A stretch of DNA of 62,937 bases from CAYFUT01 sp964346395 (GCA_964346395.1 CAYFUT010000009.1:1-62937), one strand, 5' to 3'; shown: positions 43,475 through 51,353, counted from the stretch's first letter. Notes: generated from the sequence alone by a model not told the origin. Numbers and translations are program-made.

Positions 43475-43560
43475 ATGTCCACCCGCCCACTTTCTTTACT
43501 AGGAAAAAAACTAATAGGTGGAAAGTAAGGGATATCAACCTTTCGATGGGAAAGATTAAT
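43475..43560 (+). repeat. Dispersed intergenic repeat, family D, copy 2
   Basis: Core CTAGGAAAAAAACTAAT near 43499-43515, with CCCAC upstream and GTGGAAAGT downstream, ending in GATTAATTTA. It aligns with 38690-38800 and runs straight into the family C repeat at 43557, so the two may be parts of one composite element. Confidence 0.55.
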
Positions 43561-43640
43561 TTATCCGTAATGCGGGCAAAGCTAGGCTAATATCTATGAT
43601 GCGGCGCGAACTAGTATTTTTGATGAGGAGTCTATGCTAG
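43557..43640 (+). repeat. Dispersed intergenic repeat, family C, copy 2
   Basis: Core CCGTAATGCGGGCAAAG at 43565-43581, then TAATATCT and GATG, and GATGAGGAGTC near the end. It aligns over its whole length with 10018-10100. It ends about 25 bases before the rimM start, just ahead of the ribosome site. Confidence 0.7.
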
Positions 43641-43664
43641 AATAGGAGGTGACTAAATATTAAA

Positions 43665-44171
43665 ATGAAAGAAGAAAAGATTACAATTGGAGAAATCACC
43701 CGCCATCAGGGCAATAAAGGAGAAGTAAGAGTTAAGGCTTTGACTGATTATCCAGAACGGTTTGAAGAATTAGATACAGTAATTTTAACTGCCGGGCGAG
43801 AGGAAAAAGAAGTTGAAATTGAAGCGGTTAGATATCATAAAGGATTTGTAATTATAAAATTTATAGGATTTGATAATATTGAAGCTGCTATTAATCATAA
43901 GGGATATAAAGTACAAATTAGAAAAGTAGATAGTGTAGATCTGCCGGAAGATAGTTACTTTTTTCATCAAATAATGGAGCTTGAGGTTTATACTACTGAA
44001 GATGAGTATTTAGGTGAGATAGTAGAAATTTTAGAGACAGAAGCTAATGATGTTTATAGAGTAAAAGATGGTAGTGAGGAGATTTTGCTACCTGCGTTAA
44101 AAAAAGTAGTTCAGGAAGTTAATGTAGAGCAAGGGAAATTAATAGTGAAACTATTACCAGGTTTAAGGTAG
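43665..44171 (+). CDS. rimM: Ribosome maturation factor RimM
   Basis: A 168-aa 16S rRNA processing factor that binds S19 during 30S maturation. The N-terminal RimM domain has 'IGEITRHQGNKGEVRVKALTDYPERF'; the C-terminal PRC-barrel part has 'LPEDSYFFHQIMELEVYT' and 'EILLPALKKVV'. Ribosome site taggaggtga. Upstream are two dispersed repeats; downstream trmD starts 8 bases after the stop. Confidence 0.95.
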   Translation: MKEEKITIGEITRHQGNKGEVRVKALTDYPERFEELDTVILTAGREEKEVEIEAVRYHKGFVIIKFIGFDNIEAAINHKGYKVQIRKVDSVDLPEDSYFFHQIMELEVYTTEDEYLGEIVEILETEANDVYRVKDGSEEILLPALKKVVQEVNVEQGKLIVKLLPGLR

Positions 44172-44179
44172 GTGGTAAA

Positions 44180-44920
44180 ATGCAGTTTGAAGTGTTAACC
44201 TTATTTCCTGAGATGTTTTCCGGGGTTATAAATACTAGTATTTTAAAACGAGCGCGAGAACAGGATTTACTGACAGTAAACTTACATGATATTCGGGATT
44301 ACGCTCAAAATAAACATAATCAGGTAGATGATTATCCGTATGGTGGGGGCTCAGGTATGGTTTTGAAACCGGAACCTGTTTTTAGAGCTGTAGAAGATTT
44401 AGAGTTGACGGCGGAAGAACCGGTTGTTTTCTTAACCCCGCAGGGCCAACAGTTTGATCAGACAGCAGCGGAGGAGTTAGCTGCTGAAGATAGAATTACT
44501 TTACTATGCGGACATTATGAAGGGGTAGACCAGCGGATAAGAGATAAAGTAGTGACGCGGGAACTGTCAATTGGAGATTATGTACTAACGGGGGGAGAAA
44601 TACCAGCGATGGTAGTAATTGATGCAGTAGCTCGTTTGCTTCCCGGAGTAGTAGGCAGTCCAGATTCAGTGAAAGAGGATTCTTTTTACCACGGCTTACT
44701 TGATTATCCTGAATACACCCGCCCCCAGGAGTATCAAGGGCAGGAAGTGCCCAGTGTTTTATTGAGTGGAGATCACGGGAAAGTAGACCGCTGGCGGAAG
44801 AAACAGGCATTGAAAAAGACGTTCTTACGGCGGCCTGACTTATTGGCAGAGAAGAAGTTATCACCTACCGAAGAAGAGCTGTTAGCAGAAGTGAAACAGG
44901 AATTAGGGAAGGATGAATAA
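44180..44920 (+). CDS. trmD: tRNA (guanine-N1)-methyltransferase TrmD
   Basis: A SPOUT methyltransferase (246 aa) that makes m1G37 in tRNAs with G36, needed for frame maintenance. Trefoil-knot parts are 'YGGGSGMVLKPEPVF', 'LCGHYEGVDQRI' and 'LSIGDYVLTGGEIPA'. It overlaps the next methylase gene by 8 bases. Confidence 0.98.
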   Translation: MQFEVLTLFPEMFSGVINTSILKRAREQDLLTVNLHDIRDYAQNKHNQVDDYPYGGGSGMVLKPEPVFRAVEDLELTAEEPVVFLTPQGQQFDQTAAEELAAEDRITLLCGHYEGVDQRIRDKVVTRELSIGDYVLTGGEIPAMVVIDAVARLLPGVVGSPDSVKEDSFYHGLLDYPEYTRPQEYQGQEVPSVLLSGDHGKVDRWRKKQALKKTFLRRPDLLAEKKLSPTEEELLAEVKQELGKDE

Positions 44921-45482
44921 TATGATTTATTTAGCTTTACTTCATTATCCAGTTTATAATAAAAATGAAGAGGTAATTACTACTACTGTTACTAATCTTG
45001 ATTTGCATGATATTGCCAGAGCAGGTCGTACTTATAATATAAACCAATATTACGTAGTGAATCCGCTTGATTCTCAGCAGAAAATGGTAGAAAAAATGAA
45101 TGATTATTGGTTTAGTGATTTTGGGGCTGAGTACAATCCGGATCGAAAAGAAGCATTTAAGGTAATTGAAGTTAAGTCGACATTAGAAGAGGTAGTAACT
45201 GATATTGAAGCGAGGGAAGGACAGTCTCCAGTAACAGTAGCGACTGATGCACGGACTTATCCCCATACTATTGCTTATGAAAATTTAAGAGATAAAATAC
45301 ATAGTGAAGAGCAGCCGTATCTTATTTTATTAGGTACTGGCTGGGGACTAACCGAAACAGTGATGGAGGAAGCAGATTATATTTTAGAACCTATTTACGG
45401 TCCGGGCGATTATAATCACTTATCAGTCAGGAGTGCGGCGGCAATTATTTTAGACAGACTACTAAAAAGCAATGGAGAATGA
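44913..45482 (+). CDS. SPOUT-type RNA methyltransferase (PF09936 family)
   Basis: A 189-aa SAM-dependent RNA methylase family protein commonly placed between trmD and rplS in Clostridia. Family parts are 'IYLALLHYPVYNKNEEVITTTVTNLDLHDIARAGRTY' (seen as two adjoining segments at residues 5-41) and 'LLGTGWGLTETV' with 'NHLSVRSAAAIILDRLL' at the knot. The RNA target is unknown. It is translationally coupled to trmD. Confidence 0.88.
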   Translation: MNNMIYLALLHYPVYNKNEEVITTTVTNLDLHDIARAGRTYNINQYYVVNPLDSQQKMVEKMNDYWFSDFGAEYNPDRKEAFKVIEVKSTLEEVVTDIEAREGQSPVTVATDARTYPHTIAYENLRDKIHSEEQPYLILLGTGWGLTETVMEEADYILEPIYGPGDYNHLSVRSAAAIILDRLLKSNGE

Positions 45483-45548
45483 GAAATGGAGAAAATGTAA
45501 ATAGATCAAATTAGTAGCAATGATTTCTCTTAATTTTTGAGCTTATAC

Positions 45549-45577
45549 TTGTAATCACTTGCTTGTTGTGTTATAAT
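45549..45577 (+). promoter_or_regulatory. rplS promoter
   Basis: TTGTAA at 45549-45554 and TATAAT at 45572-45577 with a 17-base spacer, 127 bases before rplS. The long leader that follows is structured. Confidence 0.65.
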
Positions 45578-45582
45578 GATGC

Positions 45583-45698
45583 TCGTGGAAAAAACTGGGC
45601 GGTCCTCTACCTGTAGTCAGGAAAAAAGCAATTATAAATTCAATTTATATTTTTTATTCCTGATTGTCGAGGTAAGAACGTCTAATAAAAGGAGGAAA
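45583..45698 (+). promoter_or_regulatory. Structured rplS leader, candidate L19 autoregulatory element
   Basis: After the promoter, a segment near 45611-45630 (CTACCT then GTCAGGAA) can pair with TTCCTGA and AGGTAAG near 45656-45676, enclosing an A/T-rich loop. This long-range hairpin lies just ahead of the rplS ribosome site (aaaaggagg). Firmicutes often have an L19-binding leader here, so autoregulation by L19 is likely; the match to the known family was not computed. Confidence 0.5.
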
Positions 45699-45703
45699 AA
45701 ATA

Positions 45704-46048
45704 ATGAATTTAGTTGATGTGGTAGAACAGAAGCAGATGAGGGATGATTTGCCGGATTTTGATGCGGGAGATACTGTTCAGGTTCATTATACGGTAGAAG
45801 AAGGTGGAAAAGAAAGAATTCAGGTTTTTGAAGGAACTGTTATTAAGCGTCAAGGCGGCGGTGTACGCGAAACTTGTACAGTGCGGAAAGAATCATTTGG
45901 CGTAGGAGTAGAGAGAGTATTTCCTCTCCATTCTCCCAAAGTTGCTAAGGTAGAAGTTCTAAAGCGGGGCGATGTAAGTAGAGCTAAGTTGTATTACTTA
46001 CGAGAGCGAACAGGTAAAGCAGCTCGCGTTAAAGAAAAACGAGAATAG
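45704..46048 (+). CDS. rplS: 50S ribosomal protein L19
   Basis: A 114-aa L19 at the 30S-50S interface. Family parts: 'DFDAGDTVQVHYTVEEGGKERIQ', read in pieces, then 'FEGTVIKRQGGGVRETCTVRK' and 'ERVFPLHSPKVAKVEV'. Perfect ribosome site. It is followed by its own terminator and preceded by a structured leader. Confidence 0.98.
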   Translation: MNLVDVVEQKQMRDDLPDFDAGDTVQVHYTVEEGGKERIQVFEGTVIKRQGGGVRETCTVRKESFGVGVERVFPLHSPKVAKVEVLKRGDVSRAKLYYLRERTGKAARVKEKRE

Positions 46049-46057
46049 ATGATAAAG

Positions 46058-46089
46058 GAGAGACGGGTCGTAGCGGCCTGTCTCTTTTT
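46058..46089 (+). terminator. Terminator after rplS
   Basis: GAGACGGG pairs with CCTGTCTC (one G-T) across a 9-base loop and is followed by TTTTT. It closes the rplS transcript. Confidence 0.85.
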
Positions 46090-46175
46090 GTATAGAAAAT
46101 AATTCTTTGTTAAAGAATAGAGATATAGAATGAGTTAAGAAGTAAGGAATTGGATTGGGACAGGAGGGGATATTC

Positions 46176-46715
46176 ATGTGGCGAGAATTAGGGGAAGTAG
46201 TAGCTACGGCAGCCCTTATTTCCTGGTTATTAATCACTTTTGTAGTTCAGGCTTTTTATATACCATCTGGTTCTATGGAGCCTACTCTGCAGCCAGGAGA
46301 TAGAATTTTTGTAAATAAATTTATTTATCGCTTTCGGGAGCCAGAGCGGCAGGAAATAATAGTTTTCAGGTACCCGGTTCATCCTCAGCAGAAGTTTGTG
46401 AAGCGAATTATTGGTCTGCCGGGAGATAAAGTAAAAATTTCTAACGGCCAGGTGTATGTAAACGGAGATTTATTGGCGGAACCTTATTTAAAAGAACATA
46501 GTTATAGTGATTATCCGCTGACTGAAATACCGGCGGGGCATTATTTTGTGTTGGGAGATAATCGGAACAATAGTCAAGATAGTAGATTTTGGGGGTTTGT
46601 CCCTCGGGAAAATATTCTAGGCAAGCCGTTTGTTATTTTTTGGCCGTTTAGTAGAATGAAATGGGTAGGAGGGAGAACAGGTGGAAATTCAGTGGTATCC
46701 CCATCACATGGCTAA
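46176..46715 (+). CDS. lepB: Signal peptidase I
   Basis: A 179-aa type I signal peptidase with one N-terminal membrane anchor (residues 8-28). The catalytic Ser is in 'IPSGSMEPTLQPGDRIFV' and the Lys in 'KFVKRIIGLPGDKV'; 'GDNRNNSQDSRFWG' is box E. ATG 46176 is chosen because AGGAGGGG lies 6 bases upstream; in-frame TTG 46155 is before that site. It overlaps rbgA by 35 bases. Confidence 0.95.
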   Translation: MWRELGEVVATAALISWLLITFVVQAFYIPSGSMEPTLQPGDRIFVNKFIYRFREPERQEIIVFRYPVHPQQKFVKRIIGLPGDKVKISNGQVYVNGDLLAEPYLKEHSYSDYPLTEIPAGHYFVLGDNRNNSQDSRFWGFVPRENILGKPFVIFWPFSRMKWVGGRTGGNSVVSPSHG

Positions 46716-47532
46716 GGCAAAGGAAAATTTACAGGAACAATTAACATTAATTGATGTTGTACTGGAAGTACTTGATGCTCGGATTCCAGTTAGCAGTCAT
46801 AATGGTGACTTAGATAAATTAGTAGCGGACAAGCAAAAAGTAATTGTATTAAATAAAATTGATTTGGCAGATCCGGAGTTGACTACGCAGTGGCTGCGTT
46901 ATTTTCGTCAATCTAATTCAGCAGTAGCAGTTAATTCTTTAACTGGCCGCGGAACGAATAAGATTTTAGTCCAGGTACAAGAACTAATGGAAAATCGAGA
47001 GGAAGAATTAGCTGCTAAAGGAATCCAACAGAAAGATATTCGTTTATTAGTTGTAGGAGTGCCTAATGTAGGGAAGTCGCAATTGATTAATCAGTTAAGT
47101 GCTAAAAATAAGACCCGTACTGGTGATAAAGCAGGGGTTACTAGGAGCCAACAGTGGGTAACGCTGCAGTCTGGGTTTAAATTATTAGATACTCCTGGGG
47201 TATTATGGCCTAAATGTGAAGAGAAAACAGGGGTTAAGCTGGGAATTTGTGGTGCTGTGAGCGAAGGTAATTTTGATTCGGAACTTCTTGCTTATCGATT
47301 GGTTGAAGTCTTAACTAAATTAGCTCCAGAGAAATTGAAATCACGTTTTAAGTTAGACCATTTGGAGCTGCCCCCCTATGATCTAATTGCTCAAATGGGG
47401 CGTAAGCGAGGCTGCTTACAGTCAGGAGGTCGAGTTGATAGGGAACGGATTTCCCGACTAATCATTCAAGAATTTCGAGCTGGGAAATTAGGACGTATAA
47501 CTCTTGAACAACCGCCAAAGGAATTTCAGTAA
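46681..47532 (+). CDS. rbgA: Ribosome biogenesis GTPase RbgA (YlqF)
   Basis: A circularly permuted GTPase (283 aa) needed for late 50S assembly. The G motifs come in the order G4 'NKIDLAD', G1 'GVPNVGKSQL', G3 'DTPGVLWP', as in the YlqF family. GTG start with AGGAGGGAG upstream, inside the lepB end. It is placed before rnhB exactly as in Bacillus. Confidence 0.96.
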   Translation: MEIQWYPHHMAKAKENLQEQLTLIDVVLEVLDARIPVSSHNGDLDKLVADKQKVIVLNKIDLADPELTTQWLRYFRQSNSAVAVNSLTGRGTNKILVQVQELMENREEELAAKGIQQKDIRLLVVGVPNVGKSQLINQLSAKNKTRTGDKAGVTRSQQWVTLQSGFKLLDTPGVLWPKCEEKTGVKLGICGAVSEGNFDSELLAYRLVEVLTKLAPEKLKSRFKLDHLELPPYDLIAQMGRKRGCLQSGGRVDRERISRLIIQEFRAGKLGRITLEQPPKEFQ

Positions 47533-47538
47533 ATAGTT

Positions 47539-47566
47539 TTAACATTGATGGTATTTATTGTATAAT
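47539..47566 (+). promoter_or_regulatory. Promoter before rnhB
   Basis: TTAACA at 47539-47544 and TATAAT at 47561-47566 with a 16-base spacer, 34 bases before the rnhB start. Confidence 0.5.
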
Positions 47567-47600
47567 ATAAGTAAGTCTGTGTTAGCAGGGGGGATTGGGA

Positions 47601-48386
47601 GTGAAAGTTTCTGAGTTGACAATTAAAGAAATTAAAGAAATTAAAGAAAAGGTTAATCAGTTAGAAGAGGTTCCACCGGAATTAATTGATGACTTAGCAG
47701 TTGATGATAGGAAAGGTGTGCAGCAAATAGCTCGCAGTTTACTGCGGAAGAAGAAAGAAAGACAGGAAATAGAAGAAAAATATAATCAAATGAAAAGATA
47801 TGAGCAGGAACTATGGAAGGAAGGATATCAGTCAGTAGCTGGGCTTGATGAAGCAGGGCGCGGGCCGCTAGCAGGACCAGTAGTAGCGGCAGCAGTTATC
47901 TTGTCTCCGGAAAAGAAAATTTTAGGACTTGATGATTCAAAACAGCTATCGGCTAAAAAGCGTGAAGAACTGTATAAAGTTATTTATGAACAAGCAGAAG
48001 CGGTGGGGGTAGGAAGTGTAGATAATAACCGAATTGATGAAATAAATATTTTACAGGCTACTTATGAAGCAATGAAAAAAGCTATTGCTGATTTGGAGTG
48101 GGAGCCTGAATATTTATTAATTGATGCTGAGGAACTACCAGCAGTTGATATTCCGCAGCAGGGTCTCGAAAAAGGAGATAGTAGAAGTATTTCTATTGCT
48201 GCTGCTTCAATTATTGCTAAAGTTACTCGCGATAGAAAGTTAGAGGATTATCATGAGCAGTATCCGCAGTATAATTTTTTAAGTAATAAGGGCTATGGTA
48301 CTGCCGAGCATATTAATGCTTTAAAGAAACACGGGCCAACTCCGATTCACCGTACTTCCTATGAAGTAGTGCAAAAAACAACTTAG
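47601..48386 (+). CDS. rnhB: Ribonuclease HII
   Basis: Cleaves the RNA strand of RNA-DNA hybrids and single ribonucleotides in DNA. The catalytic D-E pair is in 'VAGLDEAGRGPLAGP' and further acidic residues in 'LIDAEELP' and 'KVTRD'. An extra N-terminal helical domain (1-70) precedes the core, as in Bacillus RnhB. GTG 47601 fits the ggggggatt site better than TTG 47595. 261 aa. Confidence 0.95.
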   Translation: MKVSELTIKEIKEIKEKVNQLEEVPPELIDDLAVDDRKGVQQIARSLLRKKKERQEIEEKYNQMKRYEQELWKEGYQSVAGLDEAGRGPLAGPVVAAAVILSPEKKILGLDDSKQLSAKKREELYKVIYEQAEAVGVGSVDNNRIDEINILQATYEAMKKAIADLEWEPEYLLIDAEELPAVDIPQQGLEKGDSRSISIAAASIIAKVTRDRKLEDYHEQYPQYNFLSNKGYGTAEHINALKKHGPTPIHRTSYEVVQKTT

Positions 48387-48398
48387 GAGCTGAGGCTG

Positions 48399-48632
48399 AT
48401 GATCAAACCGGGAGAAGTATTGACAGGAGAAGTGCTAGAAGTTAAAAAAAAGCAGCAGACAGCCGTCATTAAGTTTGACAAGCGTCCTATTGAAGCCCGG
48501 GTATTGGCTGATTTAGAAACGGGAGACCAAGTAAAAGTGAGAGTTAAAGGCTGGTATAATGGGCAGCTGCTGCTGCGGGTGTTAAAGAAAAAAGGAGATT
48601 TGTCCGGCGGTTCACTTGACGTTAAAGCATGA
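48399..48632 (+). CDS. Hypothetical 77-aa beta-rich protein
   Basis: A small basic protein whose strand pattern ('GEVLEVKKKQQTAVIKF', 'LETGDQVKVRVKGW') looks like an OB-fold-type barrel. In Clostridia a FliK-like gene of which this resembles the first domain often lies between rnhB and yraN; here only the short form remains. It is 12 bases downstream of rnhB and shares its transcript and terminator. Function unknown. Confidence 0.55.
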   Translation: MIKPGEVLTGEVLEVKKKQQTAVIKFDKRPIEARVLADLETGDQVKVRVKGWYNGQLLLRVLKKKGDLSGGSLDVKA

Positions 48633-48654
48633 AGTTTAGCGTAATTAGTCCAGG

Positions 48655-48691
48655 AAAACCTCCACCAAATTTTTAATTTTGTGGAGGTTTT
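48655..48691 (+). terminator. Terminator after the rnhB operon (bidirectional)
   Basis: AAAACCTCCAC pairs perfectly with GTGGAGGTTTT (11 bp, 15-base loop), flanked by A on one side and T on the other. It starts a series of three inverted repeats. Confidence 0.8.
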
Positions 48692-48702
48692 CAGTATGTA
48701 GG

Positions 48703-48741
48703 TACCCCTCCAGAGGAAAGCAGGCAAACCATGGAGGGGTA
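48703..48741. repeat. 10-bp inverted repeat with 19-base loop
   Basis: TACCCCTCCA at 48703-48712 and TGGAGGGGTA at 48732-48741 are exact inverted copies. They lie 11 bases after the rnhB-operon terminator and 4 bases before the large palindrome. Confidence 0.75.
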
Positions 48742-48745
48742 ATCT

Positions 48746-48788
48746 ATATAATAAAGGTAGTCAGTGGCCACTGACACCTTTATTATAT
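48746..48788. repeat. 43-base palindrome (22-bp stem, one bulge, no loop)
   Basis: Centred at 48767/48768 (GTCAGTGG|CCACTGAC) and extended on both sides through AAAGG/CCTTT to ATATAAT/ATTATAT, with one bulged A at 48759. It is not followed by a T tract, so it is not a normal terminator. It may be a protein-binding site or a transposon-end remnant. Confidence 0.8.
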
Positions 48789-48961
48789 TATATGAGAATG
48801 TTATCGAATATAAGTATAAATCTATTATTTTTTTCTGGATATGTAGGGATAATTATCCGGTAATTATTACTTTTGTTTTTTTGATTTTAAGAATTAAATT
48901 GATGCAGGGCTAATAATAGAGATTAATCAGGAAGGAGAAAATTAGAATATAAGCGAAGGGA
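48789..48961. other. A/T-rich spacer without genes
   Basis: The rest of a ~330-base gene-free stretch after the inverted repeats. It contains a 12-base palindrome (GGATAATTATCC) near 48848 but no ORF with a ribosome site. Confidence 0.35.
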
Positions 48962-49516
48962 TTATTTATTGACCAGTTTAATTTTATAATCGCTAATTTC
49001 GGAATATTTACCGTTTAGAACTGAGGTGAAACTTTTAGTTTCTCCGGCTGAAAAATTACCGATATTAATATAACCGCTGGCTACTTTTTCTTTAGTTTGA
49101 TTGTAGGCAGTAATAAAAAAAGTAACTATATGATAATCTTCGTCCGATTGGTTGGTCATTTCACCGGTAACTTTAACTACTCCGTTGGCATTGATAAAAT
49201 TTATGTTGTCATAGACAAAATCTTCTCCAATTTCAGTACCTGAAGGTGGGTTGGAAGCTTCATCATCTAGAGTAGTAGCTGTCTTACGAACCCACCCTTG
49301 AACTTCTACTTTTCCTTTTACCTGCACCCAATCTTCTGAGCTATTAATTACTTCTAACTTGGAGTTTTTGGGAACTTGAGCAATTACACTTCCTCCGGGG
49401 TCAGTTCGCAAGGGTTCCCCTTCATTTTTGACTAATAAAAATTCTTTGGCTATTACAGTACAGGCAGCTACTAAGAGAATGATTAAAGAAATTATAATCA
49501 CTCGTTTATTCATCAT
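48962..49516 (-). CDS. Exported SH3b-FxLYD domain protein
   Basis: A 184-aa envelope protein. The hydrophobic start (5-23) ends in 'VAAC', a possible lipobox, so it may be a lipoprotein. Residues 25-80 resemble a bacterial SH3 domain ('EPLRTDPGGSVIAQVPKNSKLEV', 'WVQVKGKVEVQGWVRK'). Residues 100-184 are an FxLYD-type beta-sandwich ('GVVKVTGEMTNQSDEDYHIVTF'). Bacterial SH3 domains usually bind peptidoglycan. No specific function is known. Confidence 0.72.
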   Translation of the reverse strand: MMNKRVIIISLIILLVAACTVIAKEFLLVKNEGEPLRTDPGGSVIAQVPKNSKLEVINSSEDWVQVKGKVEVQGWVRKTATTLDDEASNPPSGTEIGEDFVYDNINFINANGVVKVTGEMTNQSDEDYHIVTFFITAYNQTKEKVASGYINIGNFSAGETKSFTSVLNGKYSEISDYKIKLVNK

Positions 49517-49614
49517 AACCGCTCCTTTGAGCTAATATAGTTTTCGATAGCCTATGCACTTTATATTATATTTTATTTTTAATCTGTTTGCAACTTTCTA
49601 ATAAATAAAAACTG

Positions 49615-49836
49615 TTATAATTGAAAAATATTAAGAATTAGATTAATGACGCCTAAAATAAGAGCCCAGATAGAGATTACGAGAATAGTTTTATCTCTTT
49701 TTTCACTCTTATTTCCTTCTTCCTTTATTTCTTTCTGGATTTGTAGGGCGTTAAAGAGTACTTTAGGGTCGAAAGAATAAGTTTCGTCTTCTTCTTGTTT
49801 TTGGGGTTGATTATTGTTTTCCTTTTGTGCGGACAT
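49615..49836 (-). CDS. Small tail-anchored membrane protein, hypothetical
   Basis: A 73-aa protein with a charged soluble part and a single hydrophobic C-terminal helix (about 49-70), hence a tail anchor. A strong ribosome site (aaggaggaac) supports translation. I do not recognise the family. It lies among envelope genes on the minus strand. Confidence 0.6.
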   Translation of the reverse strand: MSAQKENNNQPQKQEEDETYSFDPKVLFNALQIQKEIKEEGNKSEKRDKTILVISIWALILGVINLILNIFQL

Positions 49837-49939
49837 AACTGGTTCCTCCTTAAATTGGCAAAGTTTAATTTGACATCTTATGTTGTAATTCTTGATAAAA
49901 ACCAGATTTCCTGCTTGATTCGATTAGATACCAGAGAAA

Positions 49940-50392
49940 TTAAGAGTATTTATTAATTAAGCGTCGGAAGTCACCCTGGGCCAACCGCTGTTTTAACTGC
50001 TCTATGGTTTCAGTATTCATATCAAATTTGCGGGCCAACTTAAGGTAGCGGTCGATAACTTCTAAGGCCTGTTCATCACGCTCAGTATGGTAATAGAGTT
50101 TGGCCAATTTTTTGTAGGGTTTACCCTGCGGTCCGTTTGTCTGCCAATCAGAGCTGGCTTCTCCTGCTTTAATAGCCTGCCAATAGGCCTGTTCAGCCTG
50201 GGTAACTTGTTTGTTTTTTCTTAGTTCTTCCGCGGTGGTTATAATTTCAGAGTAGTTTTTAGAAGTTAAATGGGAAGTAGAAGCTGCTGTTCTCCCCTGT
50301 TTGAGAACGGGAAAAATAAGCAGAATGAATAGAATTCCTGGTCCGGGAGCCTGATTGAGAAAGGAAGTAGCAGCAAAGTTAATTAAAGTCAA
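49940..50392 (-). CDS. Helical-repeat (TPR-like) exported protein, hypothetical
   Basis: A 150-aa protein from TTG 50392: a hydrophobic segment (about 16-31) then two or three helix pairs resembling TPRs ('EQAYWQAIKAGE', 'KLAKLYYHTERDEQALEVIDRYLKLAR'). The clear ribosome site AAAGGAGGG (minus strand, 50430-50422) is 29 bases before the TTG. The in-frame codon at the ideal distance is ATC at 50416-50414, giving 158 aa and a longer signal-like start. Either a rare start codon is used or the start has mutated. Confidence 0.55.
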   Translation of the reverse strand: MTLINFAATSFLNQAPGPGILFILLIFPVLKQGRTAASTSHLTSKNYSEIITTAEELRKNKQVTQAEQAYWQAIKAGEASSDWQTNGPQGKPYKKLAKLYYHTERDEQALEVIDRYLKLARKFDMNTETIEQLKQRLAQGDFRRLINKYS

Positions 50393-50596
50393 GGAAACGA
50401 TTAATTTGGAAAAGATAGTATCCCTCCTTTACTAGCTTGTCTTTACTATTTGATATTAGAGGTCAAGGATTAAAATCCTTGGTTAATTGTAAAATATTTC
50501 ATTTTAATAGATAAAGATCTATAATTTATTTTTTGGTTAAAATTTAATTTGCATAGATTAAGCACAAGAGTTAATAATAAGTGCAGGGGAAGAAAG

Positions 50597-50959
50597 ATGA
50601 ATAATAGGGAAGTAGGATCATATGGGGAAGAAATTGCCTGCCATTTTTTATTAGCTCACGATTATGATATTCTTGAAAAAAATTTCTGGACCCGGCATGG
50701 AGAAATTGATTTAATTGGTCGGGAAGCAGGGGTGCTTGCGTTTATAGAGGTTAAGTTGGCCCGGGAAGGGACAAGTATTACCCCGCAGGAACAGATTACT
50801 CAGCGCAAAAAGCAGCATTTACAGCGGGTGGCTAAATATTATCTATTAGAACGAGGTGGAACTAGCAACTGCCGTTTTGATTTAGTGGCTATTTCTGGTT
50901 TAGAGGAGGAGAACCGTCAGATTGAATTAATCAAGAATGCTTTTTTAGTAACTTCTTAG
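50597..50959 (+). CDS. yraN: YraN family (UPF0102) endonuclease-like protein
   Basis: A 120-aa Holliday-junction-resolvase-like fold protein. The E-x-D...E-x-K site is intact: 'RHGEIDLIGRE' and 'LAFIEVKLARE'. The N-terminus 'GSYGEEIACHFLLAHDYDIL' is typical. ATG 50597 is chosen from the aggggaagaaag site; upstream TTG 50549 adds a non-conserved tail. It usually follows rnhB; here a few kilobases of envelope genes have been inserted between them. Confidence 0.92.
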   Translation: MNNREVGSYGEEIACHFLLAHDYDILEKNFWTRHGEIDLIGREAGVLAFIEVKLAREGTSITPQEQITQRKKQHLQRVAKYYLLERGGTSNCRFDLVAISGLEEENRQIELIKNAFLVTS

Positions 50960-51070
50960 GCTGGATAATTTTATTGCACAGACAAATTATTTTCAGCTGG
51001 TGTATTTTTTCATCAGTAAAGTGATAACCTAAATCAAAGAAAGTATCATTTAGCCAAAGGAGTGGTGAAT

Positions 51071-51313
51071 GTGGAGCCGAAAGTAGCAGTTGAAGAGGAT
51101 TTAGGTGTTATTGCTCAAGACCTACAGACAACTGGTTATGAGGTAGTAAATTTGACGGAAGAGCAGTTGCCGGCAGCTGAGGCAGTAGTGATTAGTGGGG
51201 AAGATCATAACTTAATGGATCAGGCGGATGTAAAAACGGAAGCCCCGGTAATTAATGCCCGGGGAAAAACGGCGGAAGAAGTCAAGACTACTCTGCAGAA
51301 GAAAATTAAATAA
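51071..51313 (+). CDS. YkuS family (UPF0180) protein
   Basis: An 80-aa member of the YkuS/UPF0180 group: 'KVAVEEDLGVIAQDLQTTGYEVVNL', read across residues 3-27, and 'AVVISGEDHNLMDQADV', 'PVINARGKTAEEV'. Function unknown. GTG 51071 is preferred over GTG 51062 because the aaaggag site covers the latter. It is followed by a terminator. Confidence 0.8.
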   Translation: MEPKVAVEEDLGVIAQDLQTTGYEVVNLTEEQLPAAEAVVISGEDHNLMDQADVKTEAPVINARGKTAEEVKTTLQKKIK

Positions 51314-51319
51314 ACTATT

Positions 51320-51353
51320 AAAAGTCCTCCGGGAATTTCCCAGGGGACTTTTA
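51320..51353 (+). terminator. Terminator after ykuS
   Basis: AAAAGTCC pairs with GGACTTTT with an inner CC/GG extension, a short A/T loop and flanking A/T runs; it could work in both directions. Confidence 0.75.
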
